A DNA stretch of 64,000 nucleotides. It comes from Paenibacillus tianjinensis. Lineage in GTDB: Bacteria; Bacillota; Bacilli; Paenibacillales; Paenibacillaceae. Both the position numbers and the translations under genes were made by a program. Location of the stretch: NCBI RefSeq assembly GCF_017086365.1, contig NZ_CP070969.1, positions 1,922,001-1,986,000 of the forward strand, in the 5' to 3' direction. The notes beneath the pieces are model-generated. The model ran no database searches and was not told where the DNA came from. It saw nothing but the letters and a program-made list of their open reading frames with translations. Shown in pieces: positions 35,540-47,426 of this stretch (positions are counted from its first letter, which is position 1; each line of letters starts with the position of its first letter).

Positions 35540-37132
35540 ATGACGTTAACCTTGTTCAAAAATGGCAATCTGTCAGCCGTCGGACGCCCGGAAGAGGATG
35601 CTGTACTGGTGGAGAATGGCATCATTAAGGCCATAGGAAAAAGCCGGGAGCTGTCCTTGCAGCTATCCGGGCGGGAACATGCAGTCATTGACTGGGACGG
35701 GGGGCATGTTCTGCCCGGTCTGGTTGATGCCCATGTGCATTTGGGGATGCACGGCATGAAGCTGGATATGCTGGACTTTACCGGCATGACCTCCAAAGAA
35801 GAGATGCTGCAGGCCATCGCAAAGCGGGCGGAGATTACCCCTCCAGGCGAATGGATTCTCGGCCTGAACTGGAACGAGAATGAATTCCAGCCTGCTGTAG
35901 CCCCGCATATGACCGAACTCGATGAGGTAACAGACCGCCATCCGGTGTTCCTGACCCGGACCTGCTTCCACGCCTTTCTCGGCAATAGTGAGGCTTTCCG
36001 GCGGGCAGGAGTCACAGCCTCAACTCCCGACTTTGCCTCCGGGGCTTATGGCCGTGACAGTGAAGGGAAGCTAAACGGCTGGATTTACGAGGATGCCGTT
36101 CAGCCATTTAATGCAGTGCAGCCGGCTCCGGATTATGCCGCCTTGAAAAAGGCAGTCCGCAGGGGAATTAATGATGCTCTCTCTCTAGGCTTGACCGCGG
36201 TGCATACCGAGGATTTACGGCTGCTGGGCAGCGTGGAAACCATGCTGCGGATCCACCGCGAGCTGAGGGACGAAGGGCTGTTCTTCCGCACGCATCAGCT
36301 GCTGTACTACCCCTTCCTGCAGGAGGTAGAGAAACTGGGGCTTGCTGCCGGCAGTGGAGACAAGTGGCTGCGGCTCGGAGCAGTTAAGCTGTTTGCCGAC
36401 GGAGCCATCGGCGGACGGACTGCCCTGCTGGAGCAGCCTTACAGCGATGCACCGGAGACTTCCGGCATCGCAATCCATACTCAGGAGGGGCTGAATGAAA
36501 TCGTCAGAGCGGCCCGCAGGCTCTCCTATCCCGTAGCTGTGCATGCTATCGGGGACGCTGCTGCGCGGATGACACTAGCCGCGATGGAACATGTCCGTCT
36601 GCCGCAGGATGCGGCCCTTCCGGACCGGTTCATTCACGCGCAGGTGCTGAATCGCAGTCTGGTAGAACAGATGAGCAGCCTGCGGCTGATCGCCGATATC
36701 CAGCCGCGTTTCGTGGCTAGCGACTTCCCCTGGGTACTGGACCGGGTAGGTCCGGCAAGAACAGAATATCTCTATGCCTGGGCGAAGCTATTGCAGGCCG
36801 GAATTACATGCGCCGGGGGGAGTGATGCGCCGATTGAGCCGCTGAGCCCGTTTTTGGGAATGCATGCCGCAGTGACGCGCAGTAAGCCGGGAGAGCGGAA
36901 TGGGGGCTATCTGCCGGAGGAAAAGCTGAGCCTTGGGCAGGCGCTTCGACTGTTTACGGAAGGCAGTGCGGCTGCTGCCGGGGAAGAACGGGATCGGGGC
37001 CGGATAACTCCCGGCTATCAAGCGGATTTTACGGTAATAGACCGGGCGATCATGACAGATGCCGAGGAACTGCTGCGGGCGAAGGTGCGGATGACAGTTG
37101 TCAACGGTATAGCAGCTTACAGTGCGGATTAA
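35540..37132 (+). CDS. Amidohydrolase, YtcJ-like
   Basis: A 530-aa metal-dependent hydrolase of the amidohydrolase_3 group; substrate unknown. It is cytosolic, without a signal peptide. A beta-sandwich N-terminus (FKNGNLSAVGRPEEDAVLVENG) leads to LPGLVDAHVHLGMHG (HxH metal site). KLFADGAIGGRTALL, VAVHAIGDAAARM (metal His) and CAGGSDAPIEPLSP (catalytic Asp) are in the expected order, and the C-terminal strand region YQADFTVIDRAI closes the small domain. GAAGGAG precedes the ATG. It stands alone; nothing nearby points to a pathway. Confidence 0.88.
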   Translation: MTLTLFKNGNLSAVGRPEEDAVLVENGIIKAIGKSRELSLQLSGREHAVIDWDGGHVLPGLVDAHVHLGMHGMKLDMLDFTGMTSKEEMLQAIAKRAEITPPGEWILGLNWNENEFQPAVAPHMTELDEVTDRHPVFLTRTCFHAFLGNSEAFRRAGVTASTPDFASGAYGRDSEGKLNGWIYEDAVQPFNAVQPAPDYAALKKAVRRGINDALSLGLTAVHTEDLRLLGSVETMLRIHRELRDEGLFFRTHQLLYYPFLQEVEKLGLAAGSGDKWLRLGAVKLFADGAIGGRTALLEQPYSDAPETSGIAIHTQEGLNEIVRAARRLSYPVAVHAIGDAAARMTLAAMEHVRLPQDAALPDRFIHAQVLNRSLVEQMSSLRLIADIQPRFVASDFPWVLDRVGPARTEYLYAWAKLLQAGITCAGGSDAPIEPLSPFLGMHAAVTRSKPGERNGGYLPEEKLSLGQALRLFTEGSAAAAGEERDRGRITPGYQADFTVIDRAIMTDAEELLRAKVRMTVVNGIAAYSAD

Positions 37133-37258
37133 CAGCGGTATGCAGTTTCTGCGGACGTGTTAGGTGAAGAGGCCCAAGTTTATGCAACCCTGACAACGGG
37201 TTAAACGTTAATAAGGGTAGAGATTACGATACCCTGTTAACTTGAGGAGGCCGTCAAC

Positions 37259-38152
37259 ATGAGATCACAACGTTCATTACCGGCAGTCGCGGCAGTGGCT
37301 GTACTGATGCTGGCGATAACGGCATGCGGAGGCAAAAGTCCTGTTGAAGCACCCGGAGAACCCACGGCTACCGCTTCTCCGCCTGTGGCCGAGAGTACTA
37401 TTGCACCGTCAATCAGCCCGGCCGCTTCTGCAGAAGCACAGACGATTCAGAGCACCGGCACTTATGTCGGTCAGATTGATAATCATTCTGTAGAGATAGA
37501 GACCGAAGAAGGCCCTATTGCTTTTGAGCTGGGGCTGGGCACTGAGAATGCGCCTGCAGAGCTCGAGATGAATGATCCTGTCATTATCGAATATGTGGAA
37601 AAAGCAGTGGAAGGTGACCCTTCTGTTGTACAGCGGGTACTTTCCAAGCTGATTAAGGCGTCTGACTCCGGAGAAGATGCCCAAGCTGGATCCTTGCCCG
37701 AAACGAAAGTGATCAAGCTTACGCTCGAAGGGATGGAGGAAGAGAAAACGGCCAGCCTCGCCGAAGGTGAAGGGTATTCACTGTATGTATTTGATATATT
37801 CACCTTCGACAAATCCAGTAACAAGCTGGCGATGAAGGTAGACCCTGGCTATTATGCTGAAATTACCAAGCTGCCTTCCGATTTTAATCTGGATGCTTTG
37901 ACTGAGGAAGGCCGTGAAGAGCTTTCGGCTACGGGAGAAGTCACCGCACTCAGCCAAGAGGAGCGGGATCAGCGGATGTCCGGACTAAGACTATACCTGA
38001 CTGCAATGGGCTCCGGCCTCACCCGCCAATATATCGTTAAGGAAATTGACGGGCAGGGCTACATTATCAAGCTGAATATTCCCCAGCGTGAAGCCTCTGA
38101 AGGTTTCGGTCCGCATATCTATGCATCGCTGGAATCGATTGTCAACCGCTAA
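37259..38152 (+). CDS. Hypothetical lipoprotein
   Basis: A 297-aa secreted lipoprotein, function not recognised. The lipobox is AITAC (C23), followed by a Pro/Thr/Ser/Ala linker to about residue 60. The remaining part has a first segment of about 65 residues (TGTYVGQIDNHSVEIETEEGPI) and a second with SLYVFDIFTFDKSSNKLAM, without motifs that I can assign. TTGAGGAGG precedes the ATG. A strong terminator follows, so it appears monocistronic. Confidence 0.8.
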   Translation: MRSQRSLPAVAAVAVLMLAITACGGKSPVEAPGEPTATASPPVAESTIAPSISPAASAEAQTIQSTGTYVGQIDNHSVEIETEEGPIAFELGLGTENAPAELEMNDPVIIEYVEKAVEGDPSVVQRVLSKLIKASDSGEDAQAGSLPETKVIKLTLEGMEEEKTASLAEGEGYSLYVFDIFTFDKSSNKLAMKVDPGYYAEITKLPSDFNLDALTEEGREELSATGEVTALSQEERDQRMSGLRLYLTAMGSGLTRQYIVKEIDGQGYIIKLNIPQREASEGFGPHIYASLESIVNR

Positions 38153-38164
38153 TTAAGCAGCAAG

Positions 38165-38200
38165 AAGGCCGTCCCCAACATTCTGGGAACGGCCTTTTTT
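38165..38200. terminator. Terminator after the lipoprotein gene
   Basis: AAGGCCGTCCCCA / TGGGAACGGCCTT (one mismatch) followed by TTTTTT. Confidence 0.85.
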
Positions 38201-38229
38201 ACAATGAAACTAAAAAAGCATCAGTAATA

Positions 38230-38691
38230 TCACGCACCGGCATTGACCAGTATCGTAGCGATCAGCAGCATGAACAGCAGGAGGATCGCTCCATTAATTA
38301 TGGTACCGATAATGGCGAATACTTTCCGGCGCCGGCGGAGCGTGAGCCCGATAATGCCGATGACAGCACCAATTACATTAACGGCAGCGAGAATCAGTAC
38401 GGTTAGCCCCAGGAACATAATGGTTGCGGAAGAATCAGCGATCACTTCATTGCTGTTGCTAAGAATATCAGAGGCTTGCATGCCTACGAATACGAAGGAA
38501 ACCGCATAGCCAATCAGTGTAACCAAGGCGATGACAAAAGAAGCGATACCTGGTCCCGAATGCTTGAAATCACGTTTGTTTTCCTGAAATACATACTCTT
38601 GTTCATTATTCGCCGGCGCTCCATGTCCGGACAAAGATGGGTCCGCCGGATCTTCCGGCAGCTCTGATCTTGGTGGTGGATTATAATCCAT
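38230..38691 (-). CDS. Small membrane protein, unknown function
   Basis: A 153-aa protein with a Pro-rich, acidic N-terminal ~50 residues and three or four predicted membrane segments (about 52-75, 88-115, 125-150) separated by a basic loop LRRRRK. It resembles DUF4190/DUF4064-type small membrane proteins in layout, but I cannot assign a family firmly. The ATG at 38691 has GAGGAG 8-9 bases upstream; earlier in-frame starts lack a site. Confidence 0.75.
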   Translation of the reverse strand: MDYNPPPRSELPEDPADPSLSGHGAPANNEQEYVFQENKRDFKHSGPGIASFVIALVTLIGYAVSFVFVGMQASDILSNSNEVIADSSATIMFLGLTVLILAAVNVIGAVIGIIGLTLRRRRKVFAIIGTIINGAILLLFMLLIATILVNAGA

Positions 38692-38860
38692 GCATTGCAC
38701 TCCTCGTGAATGGGGTTGAATAATTACTACTTTCACTTTTTCACAAGACAGCAGGAAATGCAAGCGTAATGATGAAAATTATGAAATGGTCTGAGCTGGA
38801 ATTCAACGCTGCTGATAAGTTAAGATAAGGAGAGCTAAAGGATAAGGAGTTGTAACTGCG

Positions 38861-39238
38861 ATGCAGCGAAGATTTATGGCTTGGGGGGCATTGCTGGCAA
38901 TGCTGTCAGTGGGGATCGGCGCCTTCGGGGCGCATATGCTGAAGACAGTGATCAGTGAGGAACATTTGCAGGTGTATGAGACCGGAGTTCATTATCATAT
39001 GGTGCATGCACTAGGCCTGATCCTGATCGCCCTGGCTGCAGGACAATGGGGAGAAAGTGCCCGCCTGCGCTGGGCAGGACGGCTGCTGATTGCAGGCATA
39101 GTATTGTTTTCTGGTAGCCTGTATGTACTAAGTATCACTGGCATTAGTATTCTGGGAGCCATTACCCCTTTGGGTGGTGTATGCTTTATCGCCGGCTGGA
39201 TTTGTTTGGCCTGGGAAGCTTTTTCCCGCAAAAGCTGA
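38861..39238 (+). CDS. DUF423 family membrane protein
   Basis: A 125-aa membrane protein of the DUF423 (YwdK-like) family, function unknown. Four membrane segments are predicted. Family blocks: IGAFGAHMLK, YETGVHYHMVHALGLI, FSGSLYVLSITGI and ITPLGGVCFIAGW. AAGGAG precedes the ATG. A terminator follows directly. Confidence 0.92.
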   Translation: MQRRFMAWGALLAMLSVGIGAFGAHMLKTVISEEHLQVYETGVHYHMVHALGLILIALAAGQWGESARLRWAGRLLIAGIVLFSGSLYVLSITGISILGAITPLGGVCFIAGWICLAWEAFSRKS

Positions 39239-39256
39239 TTCTGGTATCATAATGAA

Positions 39257-39301
39257 AAACAAGCACCTGCCCGCTGAATGACTCCCGGGAGGTGCTTGTT
39301 T
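39257..39301. terminator. Bidirectional terminator
   Basis: A 12-bp stem AAACAAGCACCT / AGGTGCTTGTTT with a 21-base loop; on the minus strand TTTTTC follows. It serves the DUF423 gene and the convergent minus gene. Confidence 0.8.
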
Positions 39302-39322
39302 GCATTGCTGAGAGGAAGGCCC

Positions 39323-39829
39323 TTACACAAATTCATCGATTTCATTAAGGTTGAATGTATAGACTTGCTTCTCATCCACATGATAGACGCTTATCGTGTA
39401 GGTTGCATCATCAAAATTCAGAATACGGCAGGGCATAGACATCTGCTTGCCTGGACTGTTTGTCCGGAGACGGACTAATTGGTTGTTCTTAATATATTGC
39501 CGGATTTTTGCAAAGGCATCGGCTGGAATTTCAGGTGCCGACTTGGAGGCATTGCGCTTATCTGTTTGCTCGTTCGCCGGCTTTACTGGCAATTTAATGG
39601 GGATGGGCTGTGCAGACTCTTGTTTAAGGGCCATTTTTGCCGAACGGAGAAGTGTATCTATCGTTCTTCCCAGCTCAAGACCCGAGTTAATGTTGAAATC
39701 TGTAACTTTGTCGCTATTATTCAACACTTCCAGTAAAAATTGCAGTGCAAGCGGGTTGGTACGGGCATTAATCAAGATGTCGACGTTAAACAAATAGTTA
39801 CCGTCCGTGTTTTGTAGTTTCTTGTCCAT
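39323..39829 (-). CDS. Conserved hypothetical protein
   Basis: A 168-aa soluble protein that I do not recognise. The N-terminal ~70 residues look helical (DILINARTNPLALQFLLEVLNN); a Lys/Pro-rich linker (75-100) joins a C-terminal part of predicted strands ending YTISVYHVDEKQVYTFNLNEIDEF, which has the look of a small beta-barrel binding or sensor domain. CTGGGGGA precedes the ATG. Shares a terminator with the DUF423 gene. Confidence 0.7.
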   Translation of the reverse strand: MDKKLQNTDGNYLFNVDILINARTNPLALQFLLEVLNNSDKVTDFNINSGLELGRTIDTLLRSAKMALKQESAQPIPIKLPVKPANEQTDKRNASKSAPEIPADAFAKIRQYIKNNQLVRLRTNSPGKQMSMPCRILNFDDATYTISVYHVDEKQVYTFNLNEIDEFV

Positions 39830-40031
39830 ATATCCCCCAGCTTTGTCGTTAAATCGATTGGTAAATCAAATAAACTATACCACTAAACAGGCAATAATCA
39901 TATAGCTGTTTACTTGAAATAAGGACTAACGGCACCGGTATTTGTAAGCGGATAGGCTCATTCGTCCACACGCGTATCACGTTAGACGCATACACATACA
40001 ACGTGCATATGAAAAAAGGAGGAGCTGCAAA

Positions 40032-40334
40032 TTGGTTACGATAGAGCCTGTTCAGGTAGGCGGTCATACTCTGGTAGGTGTCGAGGTTAAGCTGCCTAAA
40101 ACAACCCTGCTGACAGTCAGCACAAGCCGGGGATATATCATGTGCGGAGCACTCGACGTGGGCCTGCTTAATGAAACACTTAGCGACCGGAAGATCATTG
40201 CAGCAAGGGCAGTAGGTGTGCGTACCTTAGCGCAGTTGCTTGCCGCTCCGCTGGAATCTGTTACTATAGAAGCGGAGAATCTGGGTATTGTGCCAGGAAT
40301 GACTGGTACGGAAGCACTGCTTCTCATGCTCTGA
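40032..40334 (+). CDS. yunC: YunC-family protein (DUF1805)
   Basis: A 100-aa protein of the DUF1805 family, role unknown. Hallmarks: LVGVEVKLPKTTLLTVSTSRGYIMCGALDV and ARAVGVRTLAQLL. The start is TTG at 40032, with AAAAGGAGGAG 8-9 bases upstream. In B. subtilis yunC and yunD are neighbours; here a YunD homologue lies 15 kb away, so the pair is separated. Confidence 0.88.
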   Translation: MVTIEPVQVGGHTLVGVEVKLPKTTLLTVSTSRGYIMCGALDVGLLNETLSDRKIIAARAVGVRTLAQLLAAPLESVTIEAENLGIVPGMTGTEALLLML

Positions 40335-40360
40335 GTAACACTTAAAGCACTGTAACAGTT

Positions 40361-40388
40361 ATGAGGGGTCTCAAAGGCCCCTTATGTT
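40361..40388 (+). terminator. Terminator after yunC
   Basis: ATGAGGGG / CCCCTTAT stem (one G-T pair) with a short loop, followed by GTTT. Confidence 0.5.
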
Positions 40389-40495
40389 TACCTGGCTCCA
40401 AAAAAAGAGCATAAGGCCGAGATAGATGGTCATCCTACGAGTAGGTGAAGGCTGCAGCTCTGCCGCAGCCAGCTGAGGAGGGACAGCTTGTCTTT

Positions 40496-40521
40496 GTTTC
40501 GTCCTTCATCCGGAAGGGTAA
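40496..40521 (+). promoter_or_regulatory. SigmaB/sigmaF-type promoter candidate for dps
   Basis: GTTTCG (40496-40501), 14-bp spacer and GGGTAA (40516-40521); GGGTAAAATG also matches the sigmaF -10 pattern GGNNANAHTR. The start codon lies about 75 bp downstream. Upstream, 40450-40488 holds two short GC hairpins of unknown role. Confidence 0.4.
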
Positions 40522-40596
40522 AATGAATATAGACAACTGCAGCCGGAAGATGGACATGCTCGCCGGCAAAAATTATGGATAAGGATGGGATCACTA

Positions 40597-41058
40597 ATGG
40601 CTAAAGCATCTAACAAGGTCAATACGGCTTCTCTGGAACAAGTACTTAACAGACAAGTAGCGAACTTGAACATACTATACGTCAAAATTCATAATTATCA
40701 CTGGTATGTAAAAGGAGAGCAATTTTTCTCCCTGCATGTGAAGTTTGAAGAGCTGTATGATGATGTTACCCTCAAAATGGACGAGGTGGCTGAACGCCTG
40801 CTCAGCATCAAGGGCAGCCCGGCAGCGACCATGAAAGAATATCTGGAAATCGCTACAATTCAGGAAGCAACCGGCAAGGAAGATACCCGGGGCATGGTAC
40901 AGACCCTGATTGAGGATTTTGCAACGGTAGCTGAGGAATTAACAGAGGGCATTGAGCTTGCCGAACAGATCAGCGATCAGCCGACCGCCGATTTATTCAT
41001 CAAGATCCGTACCGATCTCGAAAAAAATCAATGGATGCTGCGTTCTTTCCTGGGCTGA
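40597..41058 (+). CDS. dps: Dps-family ferritin-like DNA-protection protein
   Basis: A 153-aa ferritin-like protein that should form a 12-subunit shell, store iron and protect DNA from oxidation. The ferroxidase residues lie in KIHNYHWYVKGEQFFSLHVKFEELYDDVTLKMDEVAERLL (His and Asp/Glu on helices A and B). The ATG at 40597 follows AAGGATGGGA; an ATG four codons earlier overlaps that site. A candidate stress or forespore promoter lies upstream. No Per box is visible in front of it. Confidence 0.93.
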   Translation: MAKASNKVNTASLEQVLNRQVANLNILYVKIHNYHWYVKGEQFFSLHVKFEELYDDVTLKMDEVAERLLSIKGSPAATMKEYLEIATIQEATGKEDTRGMVQTLIEDFATVAEELTEGIELAEQISDQPTADLFIKIRTDLEKNQWMLRSFLG

Positions 41059-41094
41059 GAAGCGTAAAGTAACTTCTAAGGACAAATGGAATAG

Positions 41095-41123
41095 AGCCTC
41101 CCGTGTGGAGGCTTTATTTTTTT
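41095..41123 (+). terminator. Terminator after dps
   Basis: AGCCTCC / GGAGGCT stem followed by TTATTTTTTT. Confidence 0.85.
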
Positions 41124-41259
41124 GCAGCTGAGGGCACAATTGAATGAAAGTTTCGTGTACATATGTGATTCATGCAATTTGTAGACAGCTGCTGCAAGTT
41201 ATATAATTCTTAATAAACTTCCTGTTTGTCATCCCGAGGATTGAAAGGAGAGGTCGCCG

Positions 41260-41832
41260 TTGAATATTAACCCGGTAGCTCTGAAGGAGTGGGCTTCTGC
41301 CGTACAAGCTTTAACCGAAGGACAGCAAATCATGCTGCTGCGCAAGGGGGGCATTGAAGAAGAAACGAGGCGTTTTGAGCTAAAAAGCCCTTCATTCTAT
41401 CTTTATCCCACTTATGAGCATCAGCGTACAGAACTGCTCAAGGAGCAGTTCCGCCATCTGGTGGGCCAGACTTTGGCCGATGAAGCGGCAAGCACCGAGA
41501 CCGTTCCATTACGCGCATATGCTGAAGCTGCAGACGATTTGGAAGTCCATGACCTGGAACAGCTGAAGCGGCTGTATCCTTATCACATCTGGAGTGAAGA
41601 CTTGGCCGCTGAAAGACTGCGCTGGAAAGCCAAGGAGCCGCTGCATGTCCTGCTGCTTCGCGTGTACGTCCCGGATACTCCGGTTACGATTCAAGTGCTT
41701 CCGGAATATTCAGGCTGCCGGTCCTGGATTGAGCTTACGAATGCTCCCGCTTTACAGCAATGGCGGCCAGTCCTCAGCGATGATGCATTTGACAAAAGGA
41801 GAGCAGAAATCATATCCGCTTTGCGGGAATAA
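41260..41832 (+). CDS. DUF1802 family protein
   Basis: A 190-aa protein of the DUF1802 family, function unknown. Typical blocks: LKEWASAVQALTEGQQIMLLRKGGI, FWLYPT-like FYLYPTYEHQ and LLLRVYVPDTP. The start is TTG at 41260 with AAAGGAGAGG upstream. It precedes the suf operon, which has a separate promoter. Confidence 0.85.
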   Translation: MNINPVALKEWASAVQALTEGQQIMLLRKGGIEEETRRFELKSPSFYLYPTYEHQRTELLKEQFRHLVGQTLADEAASTETVPLRAYAEAADDLEVHDLEQLKRLYPYHIWSEDLAAERLRWKAKEPLHVLLLRVYVPDTPVTIQVLPEYSGCRSWIELTNAPALQQWRPVLSDDAFDKRRAEIISALRE

Positions 41833-41923
41833 CTTCCTAATGAATAAGTGTTAAATGATAGTTGAAGGGTTTGAAAATTGAAAAGCAACAATTGTAAAAA
41901 GAAAGGCTTTGTAATAAAATTAG

Positions 41924-41969
41924 TGAGAATCATTGATAATCACTCGGATTCTGTTTATAATTATTATAA
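41924..41969 (+). promoter_or_regulatory. suf operon promoter with Per box and Fur-like sequence
   Basis: TTGATA (41933-41938), 17-bp spacer, TATAAT (41956-41961). The sequence TTATAATTATTATAA (41955-41969) is a perfect match to the PerR box TTATAATnATTATAA and covers the -10. GAGAATCATTGATAATCA (41925-41942) over the -35 resembles a Fur-family box. Confidence 0.75.
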
Positions 41970-42065
41970 TGTGATATAAAATCTAATTGTTCTGGCGATC
42001 AGGGAAATCCTGTGACAATACAACTTTCTGATTTCGCAAATTGATGAGTGGAGGGAATATTAATT

Positions 42066-42848
42066 ATGGCAGCAGATTTTGTCATTGAGGGACTGAAAGC
42101 GACGATTGAAGGAAAAGAGATTCTGAAAGGGATCAATCTTCAGATGAAGGGTGGAGAAATCCATGCCATCATGGGACCGAATGGTACCGGTAAAAGTACC
42201 CTGGCCTCAGCATTGATGGGTCATCCGAAGTATGAAGTTACTGCTGGTACAGCTGTCCTTGAAGGAGAAGACCTGCTGGAGATGGCAGTTGATGAACGTG
42301 CGCGTGCCGGTCTGTTCCTGGCGATGCAGTATCCAAGCGAAATCTCCGGAGTCACTAACTCTGACTTCCTGCGCAGTGCGATTAATTCCCGACGTGAAGA
42401 GGGCAGTGAAATTTCCCTGATCCGGTTCATCCGTCAGATGGAAGCAAAAATGAAAGAACTGGAAATGAATCCCGAATTCCTGCACCGCTATCTGAATGAA
42501 GGTTTCTCCGGCGGTGAGAAGAAACGTAATGAAATTCTTCAAATGATGATGCTGGACCCCAAAATCGTCATCCTTGACGAAATTGACTCCGGCCTTGATA
42601 TCGATGCACTCAAAATCGTTGCCGAAGGCGTGAACTCCATGAGAAGCCCAGAACGCGGCTTCCTGGTTATTACCCACTATCAGCGCCTGCTGAACTATAT
42701 CAAACCAGATTTCGTACATGTCATGATGCAGGGACGTATTGTGAAATCCGGAGGACCTGAACTGGCTGAACGTCTGGAAGCCGAAGGTTACGAATGGGTT
42801 AAGGAAGAACTCGGCATTGAAGATGAAACTGTAGGACAGGAAGCATAA
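42066..42848 (+). CDS. sufC: Fe-S assembly ATPase SufC
   Basis: The 260-aa ABC-type ATPase of the SUF scaffold complex SufBCD, which builds Fe-S clusters in the cytosol. Walker A GPNGTGKST, signature FSGGEKKR and Walker B IVILDEIDSGLD are intact; SufC proteins have EKKR after the signature. The start MAADFVIEGL at 42066 follows TGGAGGGAA; an upstream in-frame TTG/ATG at 42048 overlaps the ribosome site. First gene of sufCDSUB. Confidence 0.97.
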   Translation: MAADFVIEGLKATIEGKEILKGINLQMKGGEIHAIMGPNGTGKSTLASALMGHPKYEVTAGTAVLEGEDLLEMAVDERARAGLFLAMQYPSEISGVTNSDFLRSAINSRREEGSEISLIRFIRQMEAKMKELEMNPEFLHRYLNEGFSGGEKKRNEILQMMMLDPKIVILDEIDSGLDIDALKIVAEGVNSMRSPERGFLVITHYQRLLNYIKPDFVHVMMQGRIVKSGGPELAERLEAEGYEWVKEELGIEDETVGQEA

Positions 42849-42877
42849 ATAAGACGCCAGGAAGGAGGAAACCACTT

Positions 42878-45826
<2,949 letters not shown>

Positions 45827-45845
45827 AAATAAGGAGGCTGATACC

Positions 45846-47243
45846 ATGGCTAAGAAAGCGCCTGATATGGAGGAATACCAGTACGGATTCCGTGATGAGC
45901 ACAAGTCGATATTTCAGTCTGGTAAAGGACTCACGGAAGAAATTGTACGGGAAATCTCCGCAATCAAGAATGAGCCGGAATGGATGCTGAATTTCCGTCT
46001 GAAATCTCTGGAGCAGTTCCGCAAGATGCCGATGCCTCAGTGGGGCGGCGACTTGAATGATCTCGATTTCGAAGACATCCAATACTATGTAAGACCTTCC
46101 GAGAAGCAAGGGAAGACCTGGGAGGAAGTTCCTTCCGAAATCAAGGAAACCTTCGATAAGCTGGGAATTCCTGAAGCGGAGCAGAAGTTCCTCGCGGGTG
46201 TCTCTGCTCAGTATGAATCAGAGGTTGTGTATCACAGCATGCAGCAGAACCTTGAGGATCAAGGGGTTATCTTCACCGATACCGATACTGCACTGCGTGA
46301 GCATCCTGAGCTGTTCAAGAAATTCTTCGGAACGATTATACCTCCGTCCGACAATAAATTTGCCGCACTGAACAGCGCCGTTTGGTCAGGCGGAAGCTTC
46401 ATCTATGTTCCGAAAGGTGTGAAATGTGAAGTGCCTCTGCAGGCCTACTTCCGCATCAACTCGGAGAACATGGGACAGTTCGAGCGTACGCTGATCCTGG
46501 CAGACGAAGACAGCTTCGTGCATTATGTAGAGGGCTGTACGGCTCCAATCTACAGCACGAACTCCCTGCATAGCGCAGTCGTTGAAATTCTGTGTATGAA
46601 GAACGCACGTGTTCGTTATACGACAATTCAGAACTGGGCTCCGAACATCTACAACCTGGTAACCAAACGCGCTGTAGCCGAAGAGAATGCCACCATGGAA
46701 TGGGTGGACGGCAACATCGGCTCCAAGCTGACCATGAAGTATCCTGCGGTTGTCCTTAAAGGCCGCGGAGCCAAAGGTTCGGTCCTGTCGATCGCGGTTG
46801 CAGGCAAAAACCAGCACCAGGATGCAGGCGCCAAGATGATTCACCTGGCACCGGACACAACATCAACCATCGTATCCAAATCAATCAGTAAACACGGCGG
46901 CAAGGTAACTTACCGCGGTCTGGCCTCCTTCGGGCGTCAGGCAGAAGGTGCGAAGTCGAACATCAAGTGCGATACGCTCATTCTGGATAACCAGTCCACC
47001 TCGGATACCATTCCTTACAACGAAATCATGAACGACAACATCGTGCTTGAGCATGAGGCAACGGTATCGAAGGTATCCGAGGAGCAGCTCTTCTACTTGA
47101 TGAGCCGCGGCCTTACAGAAGCCGAAGCCACCCAGATGATCGTTATGGGCTTCATCGAACCGTTCACCAAAGAGCTGCCGATGGAATATGCGGTGGAAAT
47201 GAACCGTCTCATCAAATTCGAGATGGAAGGCAGTATCGGTTAA
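45846..47243 (+). CDS. sufB: Fe-S assembly scaffold SufB
   Basis: The 465-aa scaffold subunit on which the cluster is formed. Blocks: [53 protein letters not shown] and [38 protein letters not shown] precedes the ATG. Last gene of the operon; a terminator follows. Confidence 0.97.
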   Translation: MAKKAPDMEEYQYGFRDEHKSIFQSGKGLTEEIVREISAIKNEPEWMLNFRLKSLEQFRKMPMPQWGGDLNDLDFEDIQYYVRPSEKQGKTWEEVPSEIKETFDKLGIPEAEQKFLAGVSAQYESEVVYHSMQQNLEDQGVIFTDTDTALREHPELFKKFFGTIIPPSDNKFAALNSAVWSGGSFIYVPKGVKCEVPLQAYFRINSENMGQFERTLILADEDSFVHYVEGCTAPIYSTNSLHSAVVEILCMKNARVRYTTIQNWAPNIYNLVTKRAVAEENATMEWVDGNIGSKLTMKYPAVVLKGRGAKGSVLSIAVAGKNQHQDAGAKMIHLAPDTTSTIVSKSISKHGGKVTYRGLASFGRQAEGAKSNIKCDTLILDNQSTSDTIPYNEIMNDNIVLEHEATVSKVSEEQLFYLMSRGLTEAEATQMIVMGFIEPFTKELPMEYAVEMNRLIKFEMEGSIG

Positions 47244-47260
47244 TTTTCTTGTTAACTTAC

Positions 47261-47323
47261 AAATACGTATCCGTTTGTGTCTGGAGACTCTGGTGTCCAA
47301 GACATTCGGGTACGTATTTTTTA
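47261..47323 (+). terminator. Terminator of the suf operon
   Basis: AAATACGTATCCG / CGGGTACGTATTT (one wobble pair) with an inner structured loop, followed by TTTTATTTG. Confidence 0.8.
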
Positions 47324-47426
47324 TTTGCGTAAGGTACATATATATTGAAATCAGTCAGTGTTCTAATCGACAAAGAACTCCCATATGCCTAAAAGTAATT
47401 GGTTTTTCTATGAGGGAGGGATAAGA

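Noticed and set aside
40390..40490. Possible riboswitch in the dps leader region
   Set aside because: Short hairpins exist, but no known riboswitch core could be matched, and they lie upstream of the candidate promoter.
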